A stretch of DNA of 64,000 nucleotides from Algoriphagus boritolerans DSM 17298 = JCM 18970 (GCF_900108085.1 NZ_FNVR01000002.1:285602-349601); one strand, 5' to 3'; positions 44,301 to 53,225 are shown, counted from the first letter of the stretch. The notes: generated by a model not told the origin, from the letters alone. Made by a program: numbers and translations.

Positions 44301-44416
44301 CTTTAGTTTTTGCTGTCATTGGAGGATTGACGATCGGGACAGTGACGGCCTTGTATTTTGTGCCGTTGATGTATTGGTTTTTTGATACGGTGGTAGGGAA
44401 AAAGGAGAAGCTATGA
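41372..44416 (+). CDS. RND efflux permease (first of two)
   Basis: 1014 residues, with twelve transmembrane segments in the RND pattern and two large periplasmic loops. TM4 carries the proton-relay motif GMLIDNAIIVLDN. Other typical segments are PNASPESIEQNVLQQIREGL near residue 50 and GLVVMLGIMVNDAILKIDT in the second half. It belongs to the AcrB/HAE-1-like superfamily. The next permease gene overlaps its end by 4 bases, so the two are translationally coupled. The substrate is unknown. Confidence 0.94.
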   Translation: MIRFLLERPIAVIMSFLALMVFSVIVFRLLPISLLPPIDVPQIVVKVTYPNASPESIEQNVLQQIREGLITLNGLEEMESKAGSEIGTVRLTFDYGTKMELAYIDVNEKIDRLTNSLPNDLPRPEVIRINTSDIPVARVQVIPKADVDQVEVSLLAENVLKKRIEQLPGVSLVDINGKRERIISVQPNDAALAALGMSQQELIEAIKSGNAELPGISVKDGQFRYYLRLATRVDTPRDIESLPVRSPNGAIVPLGRVATAKYETQEMLGYHLFGMNEGLVITVHKQASAKMNELIPELKKSLELFRVDYPQVDFEITQDQSSLLNAAISNLQTSLLFGGIFAFGILFLFIKDYRIPLIMGISLPSSLLISFLIFYFFDISINIISLSGLALGIGMLIDNAIIVLDNITRKREAGIPLFEACVQGSNEVMGALISSVLTTLAVFVPLVFLSGISGALFYDQAVAVAAILSVSLLVAFVLLPLLYWLIFRVGKRDSLKGEPKAFLKVLNVYEKGFHWVFARKKLALLGFFMIIPLGLGLSILLETEGLPEIEKPDATLEIDWNEPISAGQNRDRLVGLIQEIKDYTQAEADIGVRQFLLFDGDNSIQKSLLYLLFPSEIEKETQLELLRKRIEEEYPLTTFVLGDAPNAFDQLFSSNMPYYEVRWKDLKAKKPIEAAKMKPWLDDFPTENWEPGPGLQQESSVVFTLLADKLALYQIPVQNVQDQLSRLFGVFTITDIRRFGEITPIRLQENQDRFEDLLRTTRVYASDSTSYLLREFVDYRYADQYKYVTADRGGIFQSALVTSENPHGQLEDFIQWGADKNLAVETKGQYFRDQENIIQLIGILGISVLLLYFILAAQFESFVQPLIVVFTLPLGIGGAFLVLLICGATLNVMSAIGLVVMLGIMVNDAILKIDTINQLKIEFAENERITGGLLLEKAIREAGKIRLKPILMTSITTILALIPIIFSSGLGADLQRPLVFAVIGGLTIGTVTALYFVPLMYWFFDTVVGKKEKL

Positions 44417-47400
44417 CACCATTTCGGGTACTGATCGCATTTGTGGTTTTGGGGATTTTGGGCTTTGCCGTGGTTCCTTTGCTTTCGGTGGATCTGAATC
44501 CACGGGAGCGGGAGCCTGTCCTTACCATCGGCTATGGGATACCCCGATCTTCGCCTGAAATCATCGAGAAACTGGCTACCTCGCCGCTTGAGGGTGCATT
44601 TTCACAACTTTCCGAACTCAAGAAGATCAAGTCTGTCTCTAATTACGACCGGGGGTCGATCACACTCACGTTTGACAAGAAGTCTGACATGGAGTTGAAG
44701 AAGTTTGAGGTTTTGGCCTTGATCCGGCAGATCTATCCTCAATTGGATGAGCGACTCAGCTATCCGATTGTGACCCAATCAGCCCAAGCTCGGGATGACT
44801 TCAAAACTCCAATTCTAACTTACAGTGTCAATGGACCATTTGCCTCTTTTGAAATCAAAAAGATCGCAGAAGATGTGCTTAAGCCTGCCTTGACTCAATT
44901 TGCTGAAGTAGAGGAAGTACAGATCCGGGGAGCAAATGACTTGCAGGTGTTTGTGACGTTTGATGCGCAGAAGATGCAGTCCTTTGGCATTTCCCGCAAC
45001 ATGCTCAATACTGAGATCAATCAGGCTTTTGGACAAAAGTTTCCGGGGACGGTGTATAACAATCAAGACCAAACGCTTTTTGTGACGCTGGATCGAAAAC
45101 TGAATTCCCTCGATCAACTCGAAAATCTTAACATCCGTCAAGTCGGGGGTATGGAAGTGCGCCTTCGGGATATTGCTCAGGTGACGATGGAAGAGGGCGA
45201 GGCGACCAATTACTACCGGATCAACGGAAACAACTCTGTGACGTTGACGGCCATCAATCGGGATGGAGTGAATAAGGTGTTGCTGGCAAAAACTCTAAAA
45301 GCAGCCATCGAATCTGCAAAAGCAAATCTTCCGCAGGGATTTGAAGTCCGACTCGAAAACGATGACACCGAGTTTCTTGAAAAGGAGCTGAATAAAATCT
45401 ATCAGCGCTCGGCCTTGTCTATTTTGATTCTGATCACCTTCATTTTCCTGATCAATCGCAACTGGAAATACCTCAGCATTCTCTTTTTAGGTATTGTGGT
45501 CAATCTGAGTTTAACGGCGATGGTGCTCTATTTTTTGAAAGTAGATATCCACATGATTACGATAGCCGGCTTGACGATTAGCTTTGGACTGATCGTGGAC
45601 AATGCCATCATCATGATGGATCACCTGCATAAGTATCGTAACCGAAAAGTCTTCGTTGCATTGCTTGCAGCTTCGTTGACAACCGTGGTTGCCTTGATGA
45701 TGGTGTTGCTTTTGCCGGAAGAGGACCGAAAAAGTCTGACTGAGTTTTCGATTGTAGTTTCGGTAATGCTGGGCGTCAGTTTGCTGGTTGCGCTATTTTT
45801 TACTCCGGCATTTTATGAAGTCTTGTTTAAAGAGTCTGTGCAAAAAGGCAGGAAACTTACCTTACCAAAGCTTCGGAGAAGAGTGCACTGGCTGAGACGC
45901 TATGAGTCTGGAATTGCCTTCACTGCGAAATACAAAAAGACCTTTTTGATTGGCGTTTTATTGCTTTTCGGGACGCCGATCTTTTTTCTCCCTGCCAAAT
46001 GGGAAGGGCAGGAGTGGTACAATAAGACAGTGGGAAATACTTTTTACCAGGAAGAAATCAGGCCTTATGTAGACAAAGCACTGGGCGGTTCGCTGCGGAT
46101 GTTTGTCCGGGGAGTGTATGAGAAAAGCTCCTACCGCGAACCGGAAAAGACCCGCTTGTATGTGTCTGCCCGACTTCCATTTGGCAATACGCTGGATCAG
46201 ATGGACTTTATTATGCGGGAGTTTGAATCTTACCTAAAAGGCGTGGAGGGAGTCGATCAGTTTGTAACCTATGTTACCTCGGGGCAGTATGCCCAAATCG
46301 TGATTACCTTCAAGGAAGAATACGAGCGAGGTGCTTTGCCTTATCAGTTGAAAGGGAAACTATCCGTAAAGTCCACCGACTGGAGTGGGGCACAGTGGAA
46401 TATTTATGGCGTGGGGCAGGGATTTTATACCGGTGGTGGGGGAGAAGGAATTCCAAGTTTCCGCGTGGAAATGAAGGGCTACAACTTTGACGAACTGGAG
46501 CGACAATCAGAGATTTTGGCAGAAAAACTCCGGCAACATAAGCGAATCCCGGAGGTCAATACCAATGAGCGATTGAGCTATAATGAACAAAAAACTCAGG
46601 AATATGTGCTTCGCCTCGACCAAAATCAAATTGCATTAGGCGAAACTAATCAGTTTGAAGTGCTAAATACCCTTCAGGACTTGTCCAAACCTCAAGGGCC
46701 TTCAAGCTACCTTGAATTGGCAGATCAAAACTACGGCTTGATTCTGCGGGAGCAACAATCAGAGCGCTTCAGCAAGTTTGACCTGGAGCAAAAAGGACTG
46801 ATCAGTGGGGAAGATCGTATTTTGAAGATATCCGATTATGGAACGCTGAATCTGGAAACGACCACCAATGCCTTGCACAAAGAGGACCGGCAATACATCC
46901 GGGTGGTTTCTTTTGAGTACATGGGTTCGGCCAAGTTTGGCAACGAATACCTCGATGAGGTTTTGGAAGAAATGAAAGTGATCATGCCGATTGGCTACGA
47001 AGCCAAGAAGCAGACCTGGAGCTGGAATTCTGAAAAAGCCAAGCGGGAATACGGGCTTTTGGGTCTGTTGATCGTTGGGATTTTCTTTATCTGCACGATC
47101 CTGTTCGAGAATTTTAAGCAACCGTTTTACATCATCTTTCTGATTCCGATCAGTTTTATTGGCTTGTTTTTGATCTTTTCGCTCTTCGACTTTTACTTTG
47201 ATCAGGGCGGCTATGCGGCTTTTGTGATGCTTGGTGGATTGGCAGTGAATGCCGGGATTTTCATCCTGAATGATTTTAACAATCGCAATTCCAGAGTGTA
47301 TAACCGAAACATTCTTAAATCTGTGGCTGGCAAAGCGATTCCGATTTTGCTGACAGTTCTTTCAACTTGCTTCGGCTTGGTTCCATTCCTGATTGAAGGA

Positions 47401-47520
47401 CAGAATGAGATCTTTTGGTTTTCGCTTGCCATCGGAACGATTGGGGGTTTGGTGTTTAGTATGGTAGGCGTTTTTTGGATATTGCCCGTGCTGATGTGGA
47501 AGAAAGAGAGGAAAGTCTGA
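44413..47520 (+). CDS. RND efflux permease (second of two)
   Basis: 1035 residues with RND topology. TM4 has FGLIVDNAIIMMDHLHKY, retaining an Asp of the relay but with the second Asp followed by His. The periplasmic porter domain has GIPRSSPEIIEKLATSPLEG. It overlaps the first permease by ATGA. Two different permeases behind one adaptor suggest a heteromeric pump like MdtBC, or two pumps sharing the adaptor. The product ends in a basic tail (MWKKERKV). Confidence 0.93.
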   Translation: MTPFRVLIAFVVLGILGFAVVPLLSVDLNPREREPVLTIGYGIPRSSPEIIEKLATSPLEGAFSQLSELKKIKSVSNYDRGSITLTFDKKSDMELKKFEVLALIRQIYPQLDERLSYPIVTQSAQARDDFKTPILTYSVNGPFASFEIKKIAEDVLKPALTQFAEVEEVQIRGANDLQVFVTFDAQKMQSFGISRNMLNTEINQAFGQKFPGTVYNNQDQTLFVTLDRKLNSLDQLENLNIRQVGGMEVRLRDIAQVTMEEGEATNYYRINGNNSVTLTAINRDGVNKVLLAKTLKAAIESAKANLPQGFEVRLENDDTEFLEKELNKIYQRSALSILILITFIFLINRNWKYLSILFLGIVVNLSLTAMVLYFLKVDIHMITIAGLTISFGLIVDNAIIMMDHLHKYRNRKVFVALLAASLTTVVALMMVLLLPEEDRKSLTEFSIVVSVMLGVSLLVALFFTPAFYEVLFKESVQKGRKLTLPKLRRRVHWLRRYESGIAFTAKYKKTFLIGVLLLFGTPIFFLPAKWEGQEWYNKTVGNTFYQEEIRPYVDKALGGSLRMFVRGVYEKSSYREPEKTRLYVSARLPFGNTLDQMDFIMREFESYLKGVEGVDQFVTYVTSGQYAQIVITFKEEYERGALPYQLKGKLSVKSTDWSGAQWNIYGVGQGFYTGGGGEGIPSFRVEMKGYNFDELERQSEILAEKLRQHKRIPEVNTNERLSYNEQKTQEYVLRLDQNQIALGETNQFEVLNTLQDLSKPQGPSSYLELADQNYGLILREQQSERFSKFDLEQKGLISGEDRILKISDYGTLNLETTTNALHKEDRQYIRVVSFEYMGSAKFGNEYLDEVLEEMKVIMPIGYEAKKQTWSWNSEKAKREYGLLGLLIVGIFFICTILFENFKQPFYIIFLIPISFIGLFLIFSLFDFYFDQGGYAAFVMLGGLAVNAGIFILNDFNNRNSRVYNRNILKSVAGKAIPILLTVLSTCFGLVPFLIEGQNEIFWFSLAIGTIGGLVFSMVGVFWILPVLMWKKERKV

Positions 47521-47545
47521 CCTTTTTCTGTAAAATTTTAAAAAG

Positions 47546-47592
47546 TTTCCCGCAGATTATCGCAGAAAAAGTCACAGATTTTCACGGATTTT
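47546..47592 (+). repeat. Short dispersed repeat after the efflux operon
   Basis: TTTCCCGCAGATTATCGCAG, then AAAAAGTCACAGATTTTCACGG; the same skeleton occurs at 30088-30176. It is typical of small intergenic repeats in this phylum and no gene is present here. Confidence 0.5.
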
Positions 47593-47651
47593 ATTAAATC
47601 GATGTGTAGTGTCTTGGTTTTTTTCATTCGCAAACCCAAACTATTGTATCT

Positions 47652-48800
47652 ATGAACCTTTCTGATTCTCGTCGGGATTTTATGAAGAAAACGGCTTTGG
47701 CGACCGCTGGAGCCAGTTTGTTGCCGTTTTCTTCTTTTTCTGAAGTCAAAAGGAAAAACAAACTTCCCGCCTGGAAGGGCTTCAATCTGCTGGATTTTTT
47801 CTCCCATAATCCGGATCAAGGCAGACCGACTAAGCCAGATTATCTCAACTGGATTGCTGATTGGGGATTTGATTTTGTCCGAATCCCAATCTCCTATCCA
47901 AGCTATTTGAACATCGATCGAACTCGACCGATCCGGCCGGATGAAGTGCTGAATTTTGACGAAAGCAGGCTGGAAAAAGTGGATCAACTGGTCGAGCAAA
48001 GTATTAAAAAAGGACTTCATGTCAGTCTGAATCTTCATCGCGCACCGGGTTTTTGCATCAATGCGGGTTTTGAAGAGCCCTATAACCTATGGAAAAACCA
48101 AGAGGCCTTGGATGCGTTTTGTGCACATTGGGAAATGTGGGCGAAGCGGTATCGGGGCATTTCTTCCAAGAAACTCAGCTTTGATCTGGTTAATGAACCC
48201 TATCAGCGGGAGAATCCAAATGACCAGCATAGCCCAGGTGGACCGGTTGATGTGGTAGATTATCATCGTGTAGCAAAGGCTGCCTTGGAGCGAATCAAGT
48301 CAGTGAAAAAATCCCGTTTGGTCATTGCAGATGGGAATGGGGGTGGGGGAATGGCTGTGCCTGAATTGGCTTATTTGGACTTGTCCCAAAGCTGCAGAGG
48401 ATATCATCCTTTTCCGATATCACATCATAAAGCAAGTTGGGTTTACAAAGATCCGTCATCAGTTCCTCCGGTGGATTGGCCTCTGAAACAGGGGGAGAGT
48501 ACCCTCGATATTGAGAATATCCGTCAATATTATGCGCCATGGAAAGACCTGATCGATCGGGGAGTTGGGGTGCACTGTGGGGAATGCGGTTGCTACAATC
48601 AGACGCCGCATGATGTGTTTTTGGCTTGGTTTGGAGATGTGCTTCAGGTATTGAAAGAAATGGAAGTTGGATTTGGAATCTGGGAATTTTCCGGTGCATT
48701 TGGAGTGATGAACTCAGGGAGAAAGGATGTGGATTATGAAGATTGGTACGGCGAAAAGTTGGATCGGAAGTATTTGGAGTTGCTAAGGGCGCAGATTTGA
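47652..48800 (+). CDS. Glycoside hydrolase family 5 (cellulase-like) protein
   Basis: 382 residues. A twin-arginine-type signal (SRRDFMKKTALATAGASLLP) suggests folded export to the periplasm. The GH5 barrel shows RIPISYPSYLNIDR, then HVSLNLHRAPGF. The acid/base Glu is in FDLVNEPYQREN near residue 180, and the nucleophile Glu is in GVHCGECGCYNQ near 313. The GIWEFSGAFGVMNS segment near the end is also typical. The likely substrate is a beta-glucan or beta-mannan. It could cooperate with the GH16 locus, but they are 30 kb apart. Confidence 0.88.
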   Translation: MNLSDSRRDFMKKTALATAGASLLPFSSFSEVKRKNKLPAWKGFNLLDFFSHNPDQGRPTKPDYLNWIADWGFDFVRIPISYPSYLNIDRTRPIRPDEVLNFDESRLEKVDQLVEQSIKKGLHVSLNLHRAPGFCINAGFEEPYNLWKNQEALDAFCAHWEMWAKRYRGISSKKLSFDLVNEPYQRENPNDQHSPGGPVDVVDYHRVAKAALERIKSVKKSRLVIADGNGGGGMAVPELAYLDLSQSCRGYHPFPISHHKASWVYKDPSSVPPVDWPLKQGESTLDIENIRQYYAPWKDLIDRGVGVHCGECGCYNQTPHDVFLAWFGDVLQVLKEMEVGFGIWEFSGAFGVMNSGRKDVDYEDWYGEKLDRKYLELLRAQI

Positions 48801-48848
48801 AATAGAAACTGATTTTTTGTTGATGTCAATTCAGAAAAAGTCAAAAAG

Positions 48849-49163
48849 TTGAATCTTTATTCCGATTCATGGCAACCGAAAAAAGAAGGTAAATGGGTTG
48901 GACCAGCTTATCCTTTTATAGCAGCTAGTTCAAAAAGTAAGGTTATTGCAGTTTTGCCAAGGATTGGAGATCAATTATTTTTTTTCCAATTAGAAAACAA
49001 TGAGTTGGTTCCCAAAGGAGAAACGCTGATCAATCATCCCAAACGAAAGCGAGGGTTGGTTTTTAATCCGGAAGATGAACCATTGCTGTATCCAAGTGAA
49101 AATGTAGGTCTTATCAAAAAATTATTTTATGAAGGAATTGATTCGATTTGCGATAAAGATTAA
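48849..49163 (+). pseudogene. Fragment of a protein of unknown family (N-terminus missing)
   Basis: A 104-codon frame whose first usable start is a TTG at 48849. The text upstream of it, back to a stop near 48811, already reads like protein (VDVNSEKVKKLNL), with no ATG. The visible part (SDSWQPKKEGKWVGPAY, HPKRKRGLVFNPEDEPLLYP) looks coding and ends at a natural stop. I therefore read it as the 3' end of a gene whose start is lost, or a gene with an unusual start. Its stop overlaps the converging beta-barrel gene by 4 bases. Confidence 0.4.
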
Positions 49164-49861
49164 TTGAACGCACCGTAGACCAAGAGGCCAATAGAAAAGG
49201 TGAGTTTCGAAAGTGGGGCACTTCTGATTTCATAGTCAAAGGTACCTCCTCCTCCCGGTAAGGGATCAAATGACGCATCACCTTTGGTTAAAAACCGAAT
49301 GGAATTGCTGCTTTGGTAGTTCGCTTTGAACTCCAGCACCAAGTCAGGGTTTGATGGAATGGGGAATTGAACTCCCGCTCCGAATCCATGGGCTAAAGTC
49401 CAGTTTTCAAAGTCTTTGCCCGACTCGATTGCCTCATCGGAAGCGATGCTTTCCCGGATTTTATAGCGTGTGTAGAGGTAATTTGCTCCGAATTTTGCCT
49501 CCAGAAAAGGTGTGATTTTGCTGTCAATGAAAGGTAAATACCGAATGACGATCATTCCGGTAGCGATGTTGTTATTTCTTCGTAATCGGAGTTCGTCGGA
49601 AAAGCCCTCATACAGGTCGGTGCGTTTTTCAAGCTTAGAGCCGTAGATCCCATAACCCAATTCCAGTCCAAACTGAATCGGAGCGCTACGGGCTTCGTGA
49701 AGTAGAATTCCTGATATCGTTGGGAAAAACAATCCTCCTGTTTCTTCTTTGAGTTGACCTGTGGCAATTCCTCCATTAAAATGTCCACCTGCTAGAAAAA
49801 ACTGTGCGTGGGTAGAAAATCCTGTTAAAAAAAAGATAAGAGCAAAAAAAAGCTTTTTCAT
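49160..49861 (-). CDS. Outer-membrane beta-barrel protein of unknown function
   Basis: 233 residues with a signal peptide (LFFALIFFLTGFSTHAQ). Alternating hydrophobic strands with aromatic girdles are visible: FGLELGYGIYGSKLEKR, MIVIRYLPFIDSKITPFLEA, FGANYLYTRYKI, FGAGVQFPI and KLTFSIGLLVYGAFN at the end. The pattern fits an 8- to 10-stranded barrel of the OmpW/OmpA-like outer-membrane group in Bacteroidota. There is no evidence of a partner gene. It is convergent with the fragment at 48849. Confidence 0.78.
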   Translation of the reverse strand: MKKLFFALIFFLTGFSTHAQFFLAGGHFNGGIATGQLKEETGGLFFPTISGILLHEARSAPIQFGLELGYGIYGSKLEKRTDLYEGFSDELRLRRNNNIATGMIVIRYLPFIDSKITPFLEAKFGANYLYTRYKIRESIASDEAIESGKDFENWTLAHGFGAGVQFPIPSNPDLVLEFKANYQSSNSIRFLTKGDASFDPLPGGGGTFDYEIRSAPLSKLTFSIGLLVYGAFN

Positions 49862-49945
49862 AGGCGTTGAGTTAGCTTTTCTTACGAGAAATTACCCCGA
49901 AATGGTTACTGATAATTGGGTCGGCATTTAAAGAAAACTGTTTTG

Positions 49946-51103
49946 TTACTTGGTGCTGTCCAAAAACTCCAAAAAACCACGAAGACCAATCACCCGGACA
50001 TTTTTGGCTAGAGGGTAATTTTCATTCTTGGGTACAATTACATGGAGAAGTTCGATGTCGAGATCTTGCATAGCAATGTAGGTGCCTTTAGTTAATACTG
50101 GAGCCGAACTGAATTTGATTTCTGCTGCGGCAAGCCAACTGTTATTTCTTCGGATCAGAAGGTCGATTTCGGCGCCGTCATGAGTTCTATAATAATACAT
50201 TTCATCATCTGATAAGAGTACGGAGGAGACTTGTGCAATCACAAATGACTCCCAAGATGAACCCAAAATTAAATTTCCGAAAACAGAATCTCTATTGAAT
50301 ATGCCCAATAGATAATGCAACATACCTGTATCTCTGTAATACAGTTTGGGAGCTTTTATCAGCCTTTTTTTTGGATTGACCGCCCAAGGATATAATTCTC
50401 GAATTAGAAATGCTTCTACAAAGAAGCTAAGGTAGGTTTTAACAGTTGGGATACTTAAACCTAGGGATTTTGCATAGGTTGAGTAGTTTAAAATTCCACC
50501 GTTTGATGAAGCAATCATCATTAGGAATTGGCGAGTTACTTTGGAATCGGCAGGTAGTCCATATTGAGGCAAATCACGATGGATATAACTTGAGACAAAA
50601 TTTCGATACCAATTGCTCTTGGATTTTGTATTGGAATAAAGAAAAACTTCTGGAAACCCTCCAAAAATCCACAGATCTTCCCATGATTCAGTTTGATCTA
50701 TTTCTAAGAGAGAAAGCGGCATCATTTCGATATAGGAAATTCTTCCCGCCAAACTTTCATCACTTTGTCTTAGGAGAGCAGGTGACGCTGAACCAAGAAT
50801 TACAAATCTTCCTGGCTTCCTATGTATATCTACCATGGCCCTGATCAATTGAAATAGGTTTGGCAAATGGTGGATTTCATCCAAGATTATTGTTTTGTCC
50901 TGATTTTCTTCGAAAAAAAATTCAGGATCATTTAGCCTGTTTAGATCGGAGATTTTTTCCAAGTCCAAATAAATCGACTCAGATAGATAAATGGAAGATT
51001 TGGCAAGTGTGGTTTTCCCAACTTGTCTTGGCCCAATCAATCCTGTGACAGGAAACTGCCTGATTGATTCATTGAAATCTGATTCTATTTTTCGCTTAAT
51101 CAT
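49946..51103 (-). CDS. ATP-binding protein of the AAA_14 / DUF4143 family
   Basis: 385 residues. The N-terminal AAA domain has Walker A GPRQVGKTTLAKS near residue 23 and Walker B-like IILDEIHHLPNLFQLI near 72. RPGRFVILGSASPALLRQS holds a sensor motif. The C-terminal DUF4143 part (residues ~170-385) includes a PD-(D/E)xK-like core, AEIDLLIRRN then AAEIKFSSA. These ATPases are widespread, often acquired, and of unclear function. The start codon lies inside one arm of a 21-bp perfect inverted repeat, which could sequester translation start or serve as a protein binding site. Confidence 0.88.
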   Translation of the reverse strand: MIKRKIESDFNESIRQFPVTGLIGPRQVGKTTLAKSSIYLSESIYLDLEKISDLNRLNDPEFFFEENQDKTIILDEIHHLPNLFQLIRAMVDIHRKPGRFVILGSASPALLRQSDESLAGRISYIEMMPLSLLEIDQTESWEDLWIFGGFPEVFLYSNTKSKSNWYRNFVSSYIHRDLPQYGLPADSKVTRQFLMMIASSNGGILNYSTYAKSLGLSIPTVKTYLSFFVEAFLIRELYPWAVNPKKRLIKAPKLYYRDTGMLHYLLGIFNRDSVFGNLILGSSWESFVIAQVSSVLLSDDEMYYYRTHDGAEIDLLIRRNNSWLAAAEIKFSSAPVLTKGTYIAMQDLDIELLHVIVPKNENYPLAKNVRVIGLRGFLEFLDSTK

Positions 51104-51145
51104 CCCCGTAAATCTAAAAATAAATTTTAGATTTACGGGGATGAT
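51099..51145. repeat. Perfect 21-bp inverted repeat over the start of the DUF4143 ATPase gene
   Basis: Arms 51099-51119 (ATCATCCCCG...) and 51125-51145 (...CGGGGATGAT) are perfect complements with a 5-nt loop. The ATG of the ATPase gene (51103-51101) is at the outer end of one arm. In the mRNA the whole leader would fold into a strong hairpin that ends at the initiation codon. Confidence 0.85.
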
Positions 51146-51234
51146 ATTATCATAAAGTATTGAAAATCAATAAAAAATCCTAAATGATTGATTTTTTTTT
51201 ACGGGATTTCAAATTTTGAAAATGAAGAGTTAAA

Positions 51235-52602
51235 TCAAACGTTCTTCGGTTCCGGATGTACGTAAGGAGCTCGATAAGGTCTGCGGAGTTTGGCCGTGGC
51301 TTCCGGGTCACCAATCACGGTCATGGTTTTAGGGTCATAGCGAAGCGGTCGACCTCCAAGATCCATGGAGATATTCGCGAGAATACAGGAAGCAGTTGAA
51401 ATATGACCATCTTCTACATCTGCAATTGGCAAAGTGTCTTTGTCAATCGACTCAAGCCAGTCTTGCATGTGAATTCGGGTCGCCGGAGCAGCGTTGAGTT
51501 CAATTCGCTCTTCGGTCAGATCTTCCGGGTACTTTTCCCGCTCAAAGAAGCAATCGAAATGGACTTTTTCTTCCTTACTGTCGTAAGGAATGTAGTCTGC
51601 CTGCATGGTGCTGCCGGCTAGCATACCTTTTTCACCGTAAATCTTGAAGGCCCAGGGATATTCTGGATCTGCAGGATTGCCCCATGTCCGATGTTGCCAG
51701 ACGACGCTAAGTTCAGGGAATTCGAAGATGGCAGTTTGAGTATCAGAGATATTGGATTTCCCTTCTTTTTGCACATAGATACCTCCGGTAGAGGTAATCT
51801 GTGTCGGCCAGCCAAGCTTGAGCATCCAGCGAACCGTATCCAGCATGTGGACGCACATGTCACCGGTGATTCCATTGCCATATTCCATGAAGGTTCTCCA
51901 CCAGCGGATATGCGGAAGTCCATCGTATGGCCTCATGGGTGCCGGTCCGGTCCAGAGCTCATAATTCAGGAAATCCGGTACGGGTTCGACAGGTGGATTT
52001 CCATTTGCGCGCATGTGGAAGTAGCAGCAGACTTCAGCATGGCTGATTTTTCCGAGTTTGCCCGTATCGATGATCTGTTTTTTGGCATCGATGAGGTGCG
52101 GCGTGCTTTTGCGCTGTGTGCCGATCTGGCACTTTCGGTTATATTTTCTGGCGGCTGCGAGGATGGCTTCCCCTTCAATCACATCGACTGAAATAGGCTT
52201 TTGTAAATACACGTGAGCCCCTGACTTCATTGCCTCAATAGCCTGAAGTGCATGCCAGTGATCCGGCGAACCGATCAGGACGAGATCACATTTATGCTTT
52301 TGGAGCAACTCCCGATAATCTTCGAATAGTTCAGGGATATTTTTTGATTTTTGACGCTGGGAAACAAGTTCTCCGGCAGCTGTGAGGAGGTTTTTGTCCA
52401 CATCGCAGAGTGCGACCACTTCTACGTCGGCCACTTGGATCAGTCGGAAAAGATCCGACTTACCATACCAGCCGGTTCCGATAAGGGCAACTTTGAGCGG
52501 GCCTTCCCGGTCTTTGAAGTCCATACCAAACAGGCCAAAACTCGCCAAAGTCATCATGGCAGATGAGCCTTTCAAAAAGTCACGTCGATTCAATTGATTC
52601 AT
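51235..52602 (-). CDS. Gfo/Idh/MocA family oxidoreductase with twin-arginine signal
   Basis: 455 residues. The signal NRRDFLKGSSAMMTLASFG contains the RR-FLK Tat motif, so the folded enzyme with its NAD(P) cofactor is exported. The Rossmann motif VALIGTGWYGKSDLF is near residue 38. VYLQKPISVDVIEGE is the family's catalytic-loop EKP motif, with Gln in place of Glu. HWHALQ and GDMCVHMLDTVRWML also fit. It probably oxidises a sugar or sugar derivative in the periplasm. It is not adjacent to other sugar genes here; the terminal oxidoreductase at 60698 is a paralog. Confidence 0.9.
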   Translation of the reverse strand: MNQLNRRDFLKGSSAMMTLASFGLFGMDFKDREGPLKVALIGTGWYGKSDLFRLIQVADVEVVALCDVDKNLLTAAGELVSQRQKSKNIPELFEDYRELLQKHKCDLVLIGSPDHWHALQAIEAMKSGAHVYLQKPISVDVIEGEAILAAARKYNRKCQIGTQRKSTPHLIDAKKQIIDTGKLGKISHAEVCCYFHMRANGNPPVEPVPDFLNYELWTGPAPMRPYDGLPHIRWWRTFMEYGNGITGDMCVHMLDTVRWMLKLGWPTQITSTGGIYVQKEGKSNISDTQTAIFEFPELSVVWQHRTWGNPADPEYPWAFKIYGEKGMLAGSTMQADYIPYDSKEEKVHFDCFFEREKYPEDLTEERIELNAAPATRIHMQDWLESIDKDTLPIADVEDGHISTASCILANISMDLGGRPLRYDPKTMTVIGDPEATAKLRRPYRAPYVHPEPKNV

Positions 52603-52766
52603 AGGTTTTTGGATTAGGAGGTAATGTTGATCAACAATTTACAAAAAGGGTGGACAGATGCAAATCGGGATAGGATGGGAGGGGGATAGTTGAAAAGTAT
52701 CAAGGTTGAAAAGTTGGAAGGTTCTAGCTTTAATTTGAGAAGTGAAAAAGTCATTAGAGAATTTAC

Positions 52767-53225
52767 CTAATTCTTATCAAGATTTTCCAAGTCGTCTAGG
52801 TCTTTCGATCTTTTTGATGCATTTTTAGCTGCAATCAAATCATTTTTATGTAGAGTTCTGACGTGCAAACCACCATCATCATAGATTTTAGATTTTTCAA
52901 AAGCTAGATCAAAATCTAAACCTTTAACTTCGGTCATTATATCGATTGCTACTGGTGATCTTCCATACGAAAAGACGTTCCAATCAGGATGATTGAGGAA
53001 ATTTTCTTCACTCATGTCAAAAATGGGCATACCGAATTGAAGGAAGGCTTGAGTGATTTTCCAATAATTTTCTTTAGTCTTCCTTACCCAAATATCCATA
53101 TCTCCTGTAGTTCTGGAATACCCATGAATGATAACTGAAAAGCCTCCAACTAAGATGTAATCAACTTTTTGGTCATTAAAAGCATTCAAGAATTCTCTAA
53201 AATCCTCTTGAAAAATATTTCCCAT
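52767..53225 (-). CDS. Minimal nucleotidyltransferase-like protein
   Basis: 152 residues from the ATG at 53225. It has the pol-beta nucleotidyltransferase pattern VDYILVGGFSVIIHGYSRTT, then GDMDIWV with the metal-binding Asp pair, near residues 20-50. PVAIDIMTEVKG supplies a third acidic residue. It is co-translated (TGATG overlap) with a 71-residue protein of unknown family. Such pairs resemble nucleotidyltransferase toxin-antitoxin or AbiEii-like modules, but the partner is not a known antitoxin type. Confidence 0.75.
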   Translation of the reverse strand: MGNIFQEDFREFLNAFNDQKVDYILVGGFSVIIHGYSRTTGDMDIWVRKTKENYWKITQAFLQFGMPIFDMSEENFLNHPDWNVFSYGRSPVAIDIMTEVKGLDFDLAFEKSKIYDDGGLHVRTLHKNDLIAAKNASKRSKDLDDLENLDKN

